Of a stretch of 51,186 nucleotides of DNA, positions 25,165 through 33,459 are shown piece after piece. Position 1 is the stretch's first letter. Each line of letters opens with the position of its first letter. Source of the DNA: Chloroflexota bacterium (GTDB taxonomy: Bacteria; Chloroflexota; Anaerolineae; Anaerolineales; UBA11858); the NCBI GenBank assembly GCA_016865865.1, contig VGOC01000014.1, positions 1-51,186 of the forward strand, read 5' to 3'. The notes under the pieces are model-generated. The model was not told the DNA's origin. It saw only the letters and a list, made by a program, of their open reading frames with translations, and searched no databases. The position numbers and the translations under genes are program-made.

Positions 25165-28100
25165 ATGAGTCCATCCAAGCCCTCGAAATCCACTGCCTTA
25201 CGGCGTAAGTTGCCTGTTATCGTAGCGATTGTCGGCTCACTGAGCTGCATCCTGGCGCTGCTGGTCGTGGCCGGTTATTTCTTTCTCACCCCGGTTGAGG
25301 CCGCCCCCAGGCCGCTGGTGCTGATCCACGCTCCCCTCGATGGCGACCAGCTCGAAGTCGGTCAGACAATCACCATCCACGCCACGGCCCGCGATGAAAA
25401 CAATATCACCCGCCTCGAACTCTGGGTTGATGGAGAAATGGCGCAAGTCGAGACCAGTATTCTGGCAGGGGGCATCTCGCCCTTCCCCATCCTGACAAAC
25501 TGGCAACCGACATCTGTTGGAGATCATACCCTGATCGTGAGGGCTTTCAACAGCCAGGGCGCGCGCGCCCATGCTTCCATCACCGTCGAAGCAGTCGAGT
25601 CTCCCGATCGAGATGACGATGGCATCGAGGACGAAGTTGACGCCTGCCCCGACGAGGCCAGTCCAACGCCTGATGGCTGTCCCTTGCCGGATGACCGCGA
25701 CCGCGACGGCGTAGCGGATGCCGAAGACGCCTGCCTCGATGAAGCTGGTTGGCCTGATCACGATGGCTGCCTGACTCCTGGGGATTCCGATGGGGACGGT
25801 GTGCTCGATGAAGAAGACGCCTGCCCAGAAGAGCGCGGCTTGCCTGAAGAAGCTGGATGCCCAGATAGGGATGGCGATAGCATCCCAGATGATTCGGACG
25901 CCGACCCCGACGAGCCTGGCCCGGCTGAGAGCGGCGGCGCTCCCGACTTCGATGGGGATACTGTCCCCGATGATCATGACCTGGCCCCCGAGGAGCCTGG
26001 CTCCCCCGAAGGAGGCGGCGCCCCGGCATCCGACGCGGGGGATAGCGACAGTGATGGCGCAGCGGACGATGTGGATCCCTGCCCTCACGAAGCTGGCGAT
26101 GCCGAAGGAGGCTTCTGCCCTCCCCCCGAGGACGATCCTGTGCCTGAAGATGACAGCCCCGCTTTCGATTTCGAGATACCTGATTTCGGCATGGAAGTCG
26201 AGATCCCCGTCACTGTAGAAGTCGAGGCCTATGAGTTCAGCGTCAGCAGAGATTTCAGCAACGTCTGGTGCTACGTGCGAGTCGCCGACAGCGAAATGGA
26301 GCGCTACGAGTTTTCCCCAGAAGGAGATCGTTTCTGGGACATCGGCGCAGTGCTGGGCGGCGGCAACAGCGTTCGCCTGGCGACAGTGCTGAGTGAGCCC
26401 CTGCTGATCTTCGTGAACTGCGGCGCAGACACAATCTACACTGGTCCAGGGGGCGGTTGGGGAACCGTCTATGATCTGGGCACATATGCGTATGCCCACA
26501 GCTCTAATGAATGGGATGGCCGAGAATTATTAGCCACCGGCATTGGTCGGGATGGAGAAGCCTTCCAGGCCAGGTATCGCATCTGCGTTCCCTCCTGTGA
26601 GGAAACCGATTTCCAGGCCCCCATTTTGAATCCCATCACGCTGGGGCCGAGGGGCGAAGGCCCCTTCAACATGCGCTTTCGCTGGGACGGCACCGAGGAG
26701 TGGATCACCGGCTTCAAGCTCTATGTCAACGGCTCTTTCGTTGACCTGATTTCCTCCCGTCAGCGTTCCGTGGAGGTCGCAGCCTATCGCCCCTCCTGCG
26801 GGGAGGTCATGGAATTCGAGATGACCGCTTTCACCGAGCTGGATGACGCCCCGGATCGCGAATCACCACGCAGCAACACCCAAGTCTGGGACGGCTTGAC
26901 CTGTCCGCGCACGGTAATACTCACGTTCCTGTCGTTCGACACATCCGCTGGCTTGGGAAGCCGCCAGGGTCCCATCAGCGGCACATTTTTCGCCAACGAT
27001 GAAATGCTCGTCGCCGACTACCGCGATGGCCCGCCTAGCTTCGACGCCACAGACGACACCGAAAGATACCTCGCCCCAGGGCAGGTCTACAATATCGCCA
27101 CCCTCTTTGCAGACATCGAACGTGAAGCCTGGTCGTGCGTCGGCAGCGGCTGCACCAGCAATTACGCCCCCAGCACGAACTATATCGAAGTCGAATTAGG
27201 CCCTCGTGAAGCCTTGACCTTTGGCGCCAGCATCTGGAAAGAAGGCGGCGGCAGTGCCTTCGACGGCGACGCGTATGTTCCTGGAGGCGAGATCGTCCCC
27301 GGGGAGTACGTCGTCTATGACAACGGCATCAATATGCACGTGCTGGTTGATGTGCTGGTCGGCCCCGAAGCCGGCGGCCCCGATCGCCTGCCCGACCTGA
27401 CCATCACCGATGTCACCGCCGCAGAAACCTCCGGGCAGCTACGCATCCACGTTTTCAACAACGCCTCCGATCTGGTGGACGAAAACATCACCGTCAACCT
27501 GGTGCGCATGAGCACGAATACAGTGATTGATCTGCGGACCTGGGAACATATCACCATCCCTTCTGGAAGCGGGGTGATATTGCAAGGCGAAACGCTCACC
27601 CTCGAACCCTATGATCTACGCGTCATCGTTGACCCGGACAACGCCATCGAGGAAACCGACGACAGTAACAACATCTACGAAACGCCAGTCAGGATGCATG
27701 TTCGAATTACAGAGCTTCATTGGGGTTCACCCTGTGAAAATTTCCTCGACCAGGAAGCTGAATACCGCTTCAGGATATGGGTTGGTCATCGTCCTCCAGA
27801 AGGCGATGTGATATGGATCGGGCAGAGGAATCACCCCTGGTTTGGCACTGTGGATGTTGACACATCCGAAGATCCCTGGGCATACAATGAGGAAGATTGG
27901 GTGCTGGCAGATAATCCCCTATTTACATTCGACTTCGACATGCCGGCAGATCATAACCTGGTAATCATGGCGGATGGCCATGAGGACGACGCTGGCCTGG
28001 GGGCAGATGACTACGCGGGCAATGTTTTCATCGAATACTCGCGCGACATCGCTTATGGGGCCAGCCCAGATGGATACCATTACGCAGCCTCGGGCTGGCA

Positions 28101-28179
28101 TGAATGCCGTGACGCCGAACCTCTTGCCTGGGACAATAATAATTTTCATATCTATTGGCGCATCACACGCGTACACTAA
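25165..28179 (+). CDS. Surface protein with Ig-like, TSP3-type and CARDB domains
   Basis: 1004 aa, GGAGG upstream of the ATG. Membrane segment (about 15-42), Ig-like domain (about 48-148, DGDQLEVGQTITIHATARDENN) clearly paralogous to the previous protein, Asp-rich TSP3-type repeats (about 148-340; DRDRDGVADAEDACLDE, DSDGDGVLDEEDACPEE), a beta-rich middle (about 350-790) and a CARDB adhesion-type domain (about 795-905; LPDLTITDVTAAETSGQLRIHVFN ... VDPDNAIEETDDSNN), absent from the first paralogue, plus about 100 C-terminal residues. Likely calcium-stabilised cell-surface adhesin or scaffold (inference). Confidence 0.85.
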   Translation: MSPSKPSKSTALRRKLPVIVAIVGSLSCILALLVVAGYFFLTPVEAAPRPLVLIHAPLDGDQLEVGQTITIHATARDENNITRLELWVDGEMAQVETSILAGGISPFPILTNWQPTSVGDHTLIVRAFNSQGARAHASITVEAVESPDRDDDGIEDEVDACPDEASPTPDGCPLPDDRDRDGVADAEDACLDEAGWPDHDGCLTPGDSDGDGVLDEEDACPEERGLPEEAGCPDRDGDSIPDDSDADPDEPGPAESGGAPDFDGDTVPDDHDLAPEEPGSPEGGGAPASDAGDSDSDGAADDVDPCPHEAGDAEGGFCPPPEDDPVPEDDSPAFDFEIPDFGMEVEIPVTVEVEAYEFSVSRDFSNVWCYVRVADSEMERYEFSPEGDRFWDIGAVLGGGNSVRLATVLSEPLLIFVNCGADTIYTGPGGGWGTVYDLGTYAYAHSSNEWDGRELLATGIGRDGEAFQARYRICVPSCEETDFQAPILNPITLGPRGEGPFNMRFRWDGTEEWITGFKLYVNGSFVDLISSRQRSVEVAAYRPSCGEVMEFEMTAFTELDDAPDRESPRSNTQVWDGLTCPRTVILTFLSFDTSAGLGSRQGPISGTFFANDEMLVADYRDGPPSFDATDDTERYLAPGQVYNIATLFADIEREAWSCVGSGCTSNYAPSTNYIEVELGPREALTFGASIWKEGGGSAFDGDAYVPGGEIVPGEYVVYDNGINMHVLVDVLVGPEAGGPDRLPDLTITDVTAAETSGQLRIHVFNNASDLVDENITVNLVRMSTNTVIDLRTWEHITIPSGSGVILQGETLTLEPYDLRVIVDPDNAIEETDDSNNIYETPVRMHVRITELHWGSPCENFLDQEAEYRFRIWVGHRPPEGDVIWIGQRNHPWFGTVDVDTSEDPWAYNEEDWVLADNPLFTFDFDMPADHNLVIMADGHEDDAGLGADDYAGNVFIEYSRDIAYGASPDGYHYAASGWHECRDAEPLAWDNNNFHIYWRITRVH

Positions 28180-28195
28180 CGCCTTAACAAAGAGG

Positions 28196-28262
28196 GGATG
28201 GGGCGGCATGTATAGGGGTGCGTGCTGCGAACGCACCCCTATACATGCCCCCACGAATCCTC
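28196..28262. mobile_element. Family A element, diverged copy A3
   Basis: Core palindrome 28201-28251 reads GGCATGTATAGGGG with complement CCCCTATACATGCC. Two base pairs differ from the other copies on both arms at once, keeping the stem. Terminal repeats are no longer recognisable. It lies between the second TSP3 gene and the beta-helix lipoprotein gene and supplies a spurious upstream extension to the latter's frame. Confidence 0.8.
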
Positions 28263-28307
28263 AAAAAAACTGTTTGGTTACGACTTGTCCGGGACAGGAG
28301 GAGCACG

Positions 28308-31300
28308 ATGTTCGAAATAAAGATTTCCCTAAAAATCCTGGCCACAATGACGTTATTGTTGCTACTACCAGCCTGCAACCTGCCCACAAGTCCCATCGAG
28401 GTGGCCTGTAGCGTCGCCGAATTGATTGACGCCATCAACGATGCCAACGCGAATAACAACCATAACACTCTCGAGCTGGATCCCGACTGCGAATATATCC
28501 TGACAGCAGTGAATAACACCGACTTGTACGGTGAAAATGGCCTCCCCGCCATCATCACCCCGATCACCATCAATGGCCACAATGCCATGATCCGCAGGGA
28601 TGCCGGCACGCCGGATTTTCGCATCTTCTACCTCAAGGATACAGGCGAATTGACCTTAAACGACTTGACCATCGAAAACGGGTTTGCCGAGCACTCGAGC
28701 AGCGCTTTTCCTGGTTCTGGAGGCGCCATTTACAACAGTAACAGCCTGCTGGAGGTCAATCGCTGTAATTTGGTTGACAACGAAGCCAGCTTTCATGGCG
28801 GGGCCATCTTTTCCATCCAGGGAGGCGTCTCGCATGTCAACGATTCCTTGATCAGTCAAAACACTGCGCCTCACGGCGGCGGTATTTTCGTATATCACAG
28901 CGGGCAGCTAACGATCAGCGGCAGTACCATCGCTAACAACGACGCCAGCACCGAGGGCGGGGGAATCAACGTGGGGCATGGCGCCGAACTGATCATCACA
29001 GATAGCACAATTTCTAACAACCATTCCGTGCGGCGCGGAGGCGGCATCTTCAAAGACAGTGGGGATGGCGACCTGCCAACTACCATCACCAATACCATCT
29101 TCGAGGATAACACTGCCGATTGGAGCGGCGGGGGAGTCTTTATCTGGCGCACCCCACTAACCATCGTCGATTCCCAATTCATCGGCAACCAGGCCGGAGA
29201 GTATGGGGGCGGTCTGGGCTACCAGGACGACGCGGCTGAAACAGTACAAATCACCAATACCACCTTCGACGGCAATATCGCCGCATTAGATGGCGGCGGC
29301 GTTCACTTCTCAGGCGAGCTGATGACCATCGAGGGCGGCGTCTTCCAAAACAATCAGGCAGAGAATGGCGGCGGCATCCACAATGGGGCCGTAGAACTCT
29401 CTCATTACATCATCCGGCCCGATACGACGCTCGTCATCCATGGGAGCGCCCTCCAACAAAATACCGCCAGAACAGATGGCGGCGGCGTCTTCAACGAAGG
29501 CGCTCTGACTGTCGAGGATAGCGCCATCTCCGGCAACGAAACCATGTTCCGCGGCGGAGGAATCTGCAACCTCGGAGGGACGACAACGATACACAACTCC
29601 ACAGTTGACCATAACTCCTCCACGAATGGCCCAGGCGGAGGGATTGTAAACTGGGGGGGCGTTATGCTGATTGACAATGACAGCCGGATTAACGATAACG
29701 ACGCCGAGGCAGGGGGCGGCATTTGGGAGACCGCAGGATCGCTGACGGTTGTGGCTAGCCACATCAGTTCTAACACAGCCCGCGGCAGCGATGCCGGCGG
29801 CGGCATTGGCGTCTTCGGATCTGTGGTGATCCTCGAGCAGGTGACCCTCGAAAACAACACCAGCTTACTGGGCAGCGCCATCCATTTGATCAATGGAGAA
29901 CTCACTCTCACAGATTGCCAGGTCATCAATAACCACGCCTCCGGTCACCCTACCGCCAGCGACGGCGCGATCAGAAACAACGAGGGGGTCGCAACGATCC
30001 TGAACAGTTTCATCGAGGGGAACACGACGGAGGGCCATGGGGGAGGCATTGCGAATTTGGGCGAAATGAGCATCCATAGCAGCAGAATCGCATCCAATAC
30101 AGCCGGGCAAGATGGAGGCGGCATCTTCAATGAGGGGGGCTTGACAGTCATGGGCAGCACTTTCGCTGACAATATCACTTCCCTGCTGGGCGGCGGCATC
30201 CACAATACCGGGGAGATCACCATTCAAGACAGCACCTTCGAGGCAAATATCGCCAGCGCGGACGGCGGCGGCATCAACACCTACAGCACAGCCACGGTGA
30301 CCGGCAGCACATTCGTAGGCAACACAGCCTTTCGCGGCGGCGGCCTGGCCTCTGTTGGCGGAAATACTCTCCTCACCAACAATACCTTCTCGGCCAACAC
30401 TGCCACGGACTCGGGCGGCGGCCTGTTCAATATGGGCGCGATGATCGGAGGGGACACCTCCGGCGGGGGAGCGATGCAGGCTAACCATGTCACAGTGGCC
30501 TACAACAGCGCGCCTGCCGGGGGCGGGATCGCTGCCAGCGGCGGGTTGCTGGAAATCAAGAACGCCATCGTTGCCTACAGCCCTTCGGGAGCGGACTGCG
30601 CCGCGGGAGGCGGAGATATTTCGGCGATTGACGAAAACCTCGACAGCGATGGAAGTTGCGCCGGGTTCATGTTTACCGACGATCCACTGCTCGCCCCGCT
30701 GGGGGATAACGGCGGCCCAACACATACCCATGCGTTGCAAACTGGCAGCCCCGCAATTGATGCCGCGCCGGATTGCACTACTGTTGGGGGCGCGCCTGTC
30801 CCTGTAGACCAGCGCGGTGTTGCTCGGCCTGGCGGCGCTTTTTGCGACCTGGGAGCTTATGAAACAAAAGAAGGAACGTCAGCGGCGCCGCCGGAAATCC
30901 CGGTGATCACGGTCACAACCCCCTTCATTTCCAGAACCCCCACCGTGACCGCCCGACAGAACGCCACCTGCCGCTTTGGACCGGGAAAAATCTACCACGA
31001 AGTGGATTACCTGCTCGCAGGTCAGACCGCGACTGTCGAAGCCCGTACCCAGGATGGCGACTGGCTGCAAATCGCTGGGCCTAACTGGGGCAGGCTTTGC
31101 TGGATTTGGGTCGAGCTGCTCGAAGTCGAAGGCGATATCGGCGTTGTCCCAATCAGGACTCCACCACCAACGCCCACCAACACGCCCACATTGACCCCGA
31201 CGCCTACCAGGGAACCAAAACCGCAGGGCTGCTGGTGGCAATCTCCCAATATGCGACAGGCTGAGTGCAGGGTACCCTGCCCCAATGACCAATATTCAGG

Positions 31301-31319
31301 CGAGGCTTGCTCACCGTAA
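28308..31319 (+). CDS. Pmp-like beta-helix lipoprotein with SH3 domain and Cys-rich tail
   Basis: 1003 aa from ATG 28308 (AGGAGG at 28296-28301). Lipobox LLPAC. After an N-terminal CSVAELIDAINDANANN segment comes a long right-handed beta-helix (about 80-790) with more than a dozen GGGI(x)N / NNTA rungs of the polymorphic outer membrane protein type, then the DNGGPTHTHALQTGSPAIDAA ... CDLGAYE closing motif common after such repeats. A cysteine-bearing SH3-like domain follows (about 890-945, ATCRFGPGKIYHEVDYL ... GRLCWIW), then a TPTPTNTPT linker and a tail with six cysteines (QGCWWQSPNMRQAECRVPCP ...). Surface adhesion or structure is likely. Confidence 0.87.
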   Translation: MFEIKISLKILATMTLLLLLPACNLPTSPIEVACSVAELIDAINDANANNNHNTLELDPDCEYILTAVNNTDLYGENGLPAIITPITINGHNAMIRRDAGTPDFRIFYLKDTGELTLNDLTIENGFAEHSSSAFPGSGGAIYNSNSLLEVNRCNLVDNEASFHGGAIFSIQGGVSHVNDSLISQNTAPHGGGIFVYHSGQLTISGSTIANNDASTEGGGINVGHGAELIITDSTISNNHSVRRGGGIFKDSGDGDLPTTITNTIFEDNTADWSGGGVFIWRTPLTIVDSQFIGNQAGEYGGGLGYQDDAAETVQITNTTFDGNIAALDGGGVHFSGELMTIEGGVFQNNQAENGGGIHNGAVELSHYIIRPDTTLVIHGSALQQNTARTDGGGVFNEGALTVEDSAISGNETMFRGGGICNLGGTTTIHNSTVDHNSSTNGPGGGIVNWGGVMLIDNDSRINDNDAEAGGGIWETAGSLTVVASHISSNTARGSDAGGGIGVFGSVVILEQVTLENNTSLLGSAIHLINGELTLTDCQVINNHASGHPTASDGAIRNNEGVATILNSFIEGNTTEGHGGGIANLGEMSIHSSRIASNTAGQDGGGIFNEGGLTVMGSTFADNITSLLGGGIHNTGEITIQDSTFEANIASADGGGINTYSTATVTGSTFVGNTAFRGGGLASVGGNTLLTNNTFSANTATDSGGGLFNMGAMIGGDTSGGGAMQANHVTVAYNSAPAGGGIAASGGLLEIKNAIVAYSPSGADCAAGGGDISAIDENLDSDGSCAGFMFTDDPLLAPLGDNGGPTHTHALQTGSPAIDAAPDCTTVGGAPVPVDQRGVARPGGAFCDLGAYETKEGTSAAPPEIPVITVTTPFISRTPTVTARQNATCRFGPGKIYHEVDYLLAGQTATVEARTQDGDWLQIAGPNWGRLCWIWVELLEVEGDIGVVPIRTPPPTPTNTPTLTPTPTREPKPQGCWWQSPNMRQAECRVPCPNDQYSGEACSP

Positions 31320-31376
31320 ACCTTGACAAGCGCGCCGATTTGCAGATAATTAGACCAATCATCGAAAACCGTAGGA

Positions 31377-31470
31377 CAGGTTGATAACCTGTCGGCAGGT
31401 TGATAACCTGTCGGCAGGTTGGTAACCCGTCGGCAGGTTGGTAACCTGTCGGCAGGTTGGCAACCTGCCC
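31377..31470. repeat. Five tandem 19-bp palindromic units
   Basis: Units start at 31377, 31396, 31415, 31434 and 31453, each a variant of CAGGTTGATAACCTGTCGG, itself an inverted repeat (CAGGTT..AACCTG). Unit variation includes GATAA, GGTAA and GGCAA loops. The same sequence type recurs once inside pheT (34399-34419). The rest of the 31320-31484 gap shows nothing else. Confidence 0.93.
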
Positions 31471-31484
31471 TACATCCTTAAAAG

Positions 31485-31850
31485 CATTGACGGAGAAAAG
31501 TACGTCGGCGGAAACCAACAGAGAGGCGACGGGCGAGTGATCTCCCTACAGAGACAAAGGCTGAAACCCCCGCCAGGCAGAAACCGACCGAAGTTCCCTC
31601 CCGAGCCGCGCAGGGGAAAGGTGTATCACGTGTCAAGTGCCACGTGCCAGATGTCAAGTTTTGTATCAACAAGGTGACTCCTTGACACTTGACACCGAAA
31701 CACCTGACACACCGAGTAGTCTGTGCCGTGACCCCAACGTTACACGGGGAGCCGATCGCACGTCAGCCACAGAGTGGGCCGCCAGCGCGGCCAATCAGGG
31801 TGGTACCGCGGGAAATGATCCCGTCCCTCGAGAGGGATGGGATTTTTTTT
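31485..31850 (+). promoter_or_regulatory. T-box riboswitch leader of pheS (Phe specifier)
   Basis: The T-box antiterminator motif AGGGTGGTACCGCGGG (31798-31813) is followed by a terminator stem (GATCCCGTCCCTC/GAGGGATGGGAT, 31817-31842) and eight T. Stem I begins near 31485 (GACGGAGAAAAGTAC, AGAGAGGCGACGGGC). The codon TTC at 31594-31596, within GAAGTTCCCTCCCGAGC, is the probable specifier because the ileS leader has ATC in the same context. Uncharged tRNA-Phe would stabilise the antiterminator and switch on pheS. Between stem I and the T-box (about 31621-31725) lies inserted-looking repeat DNA of the CACGTGTCAAGTGCCACGTG type. Confidence 0.9.
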
Positions 31851-31865
31851 ATTTCGGAGGTGTGC

Positions 31866-32927
31866 ATGCTCGAAAAATTAGCAGAGATCGAACAAGTCGG
31901 CCTGGCGACGCTCGCCGAAATCGCCGATGAGGCTGCTCTCAACCAGTGGAAAGTCACCCATCTGGGGCGCAGTTCTGCCATCATGGATCTGTTCAAGAAT
32001 ATGGGGGAGGTCTCCAAAGAGGAACGTGGGGCTGTGGGGCGTGAAGCCAACCAGGTCAAACAAGCCCTGGAAGCAGCCCTCACCCAAAAAATGGCTGCCC
32101 TGCGCGAGGTCGCGCTGCGGCGCTCCCTGAGCCAGGAACGCCTGGATGTGACCCTGCCGGGGCGCGCTATCCCGCGCGGACGGCTACATCCTGTCACCCA
32201 AACCCTGCGCGAAATCTACCGCGTCTTTGCCGATATGGGCTTCCAGGTATATCGCTCGCGTGAGGTCGAGACCGACGAATTCAACTTCCAATTACTCAAC
32301 TTCCCCCCCCATCACCCGGCGCGGGAGATGCAGGACTCCTTTTACATCCAATCGCAGGAGGAGCGCGGCGATAATCCCATCCTGTTGCGGACGCATACCT
32401 CGCCGGGACAGATCCGGGCGATGCGCGAGTACTCTGCCGAGAATCCCGAAAACCCACCTCCCGTACGCATCATCCTGCCAGGGATGTGCTACCGTTATGA
32501 ACAGGTCAGCGCCCGCTATGAATCTCAATTCACCCAGGTGGAGGGGCTGGCTGTGGGGCGCAATATCACCTTCAGCAATCTCAAAGGGACGCTGTCGGAT
32601 TTCGCCCGGCGCATGTTCGGGCAGAACGTGCGGGCGCGTTTTCGCGCCTCACACTTCCCCTTCACCGAGCCAAGCGCCGAGATGGATATCGAATGTTTTC
32701 TGTGCGGCGGAGAAGGCTGCGCTGTTTGCAAGAGCACAGGATGGTTGGAGATCCTCGGCTGTGGTATGGTGCACCCCACCGTGTTGAAGAACGGCGGTTA
32801 TGACCCCGAACGATATACTGGCTTCGCCTTCGGCATGGGGCCGGAGCGCATTACCATGCTGCGGCGCAAGATCGAGGATATTCGATATTTCTGGGCGAAC
32901 GATTTGAGGTTTTTGGAGCAGTTCTAA
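31866..32927 (+). CDS. pheS: Phenylalanyl-tRNA synthetase, alpha subunit
   Basis: 353 aa from ATG 31866, with GGAGG (31856-31860) upstream; the frame extends back into the T-box but that part is not coding. N-terminal coiled coil (1-95), then the class II catalytic core: HPVTQTLREIYRVFADMGF, FNFPPHHPAREMQDSFYI motif 1/2 region, RTHTSPGQIRAM, GMCYRYEQVSARYESQFTQVEG, and motif 3 FAFGMGPERITMLR. CFLCGGEGCAVCKSTGW (four Cys) is a zinc-ribbon-like insertion known in part of the family. Charges tRNA-Phe together with PheT. Confidence 0.97.
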   Translation: MLEKLAEIEQVGLATLAEIADEAALNQWKVTHLGRSSAIMDLFKNMGEVSKEERGAVGREANQVKQALEAALTQKMAALREVALRRSLSQERLDVTLPGRAIPRGRLHPVTQTLREIYRVFADMGFQVYRSREVETDEFNFQLLNFPPHHPAREMQDSFYIQSQEERGDNPILLRTHTSPGQIRAMREYSAENPENPPPVRIILPGMCYRYEQVSARYESQFTQVEGLAVGRNITFSNLKGTLSDFARRMFGQNVRARFRASHFPFTEPSAEMDIECFLCGGEGCAVCKSTGWLEILGCGMVHPTVLKNGGYDPERYTGFAFGMGPERITMLRRKIEDIRYFWANDLRFLEQF

Positions 32928-32934
32928 AAGCAAG

Positions 32935-33010
32935 TGCTAAAGTGTCACATATCATGTGTTCCCGTCCCAGGCGACCACATGACACTTGAACACTTGACAC
33001 ATGATACATG
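32935..33010. repeat. Imperfect oligonucleotide repeats after pheS
   Basis: Short variants of ACATGACACTTGAACACTTGACACATGATAC. Similar text occurs at 7485-7515, 14165-14205 and 31625-31715, always in gaps between genes or in the T-box leader. Confidence 0.7.
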
Positions 33011-33026
33011 CACGAAGGAGACTACC

Positions 33027-33377
33027 GTGAGCGATACATCTCCCCACCCTGATCTTACCTCCCAATTCCGCGAACTGGGCGACAACTTGAAGAACATCCT
33101 GCAAACCGCCTGGGCGAGTGAAGAAGCGCAAAAACTGCGCCAGGACATCAGGAATGGGCTGACCGAATTGGGCAAAGCAGCCAACGAGGCCGTGGACGAA
33201 TTCAACGCCAGCGAGGCCGCGCAGCGACTCAAAGAAGAGGCCAAGGAATTGAAAACTCGCGTTGCAAGCGGAGAAGTCGAGGCCAAAGCACGGGACGAGA
33301 TTTCTAAAGTGCTGCGCGCCATCAATGCCGAGTTGCAAAAGGCCATCAACCGGATGGACGGTGACAGTGAACTGTAA
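33027..33377 (+). CDS. Small amphipathic helical protein between pheS and pheT
   Basis: 116 aa from GTG 33027 (AAGGAG 33015-33020, 6 bases away). Almost entirely charged helix: TSQFRELGDNLKNILQTAW, AQKLRQDIRNGLTELGKAANEAVDEFNASEAAQRLKEEAK, EVEAKARDEISKVLRAINAELQKAINRMD. It resembles apolipoprotein- or YtxH-like helical proteins without belonging clearly to a family. Position inside the phe operon suggests co-expression, not necessarily function in charging. Confidence 0.75.
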   Translation: MSDTSPHPDLTSQFRELGDNLKNILQTAWASEEAQKLRQDIRNGLTELGKAANEAVDEFNASEAAQRLKEEAKELKTRVASGEVEAKARDEISKVLRAINAELQKAINRMDGDSEL

Positions 33378-33412
33378 ACAGTAGACAGTAAACAGTGTTC
33401 AGTTACCACACA

Positions 33413-33452
33413 CTATCAGACTATCAGACTATCAGACTATTAGACTATCGGA
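33413..33452. repeat. Five tandem 8-bp units before pheT
   Basis: CTATCAGA three times, then CTATTAGA and CTATCGGA. It ends 7 bases before the pheT ATG, which has no ribosome site. Just upstream (33372-33405) are variants of AGTAGACAGTAAACAGTG. Confidence 0.9.
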
Positions 33453-33459
33453 CTAACCT

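Noticed and set aside
25237..26499. 420-codon minus-strand frame opposite the second TSP3 gene
   Set aside because: GAC/GAT-rich repeats on the plus strand give long open antisense frames; no independent evidence.
31377..31470. CRISPR array
   Set aside because: The 19-bp units are directly tandem without spacers and are palindromic; no cas genes in the window.
31689..31865. 59-codon N-terminal extension of PheS
   Set aside because: It overlaps the T-box antiterminator and terminator; the ATG at 31866 has GGAGG and matches the family start.
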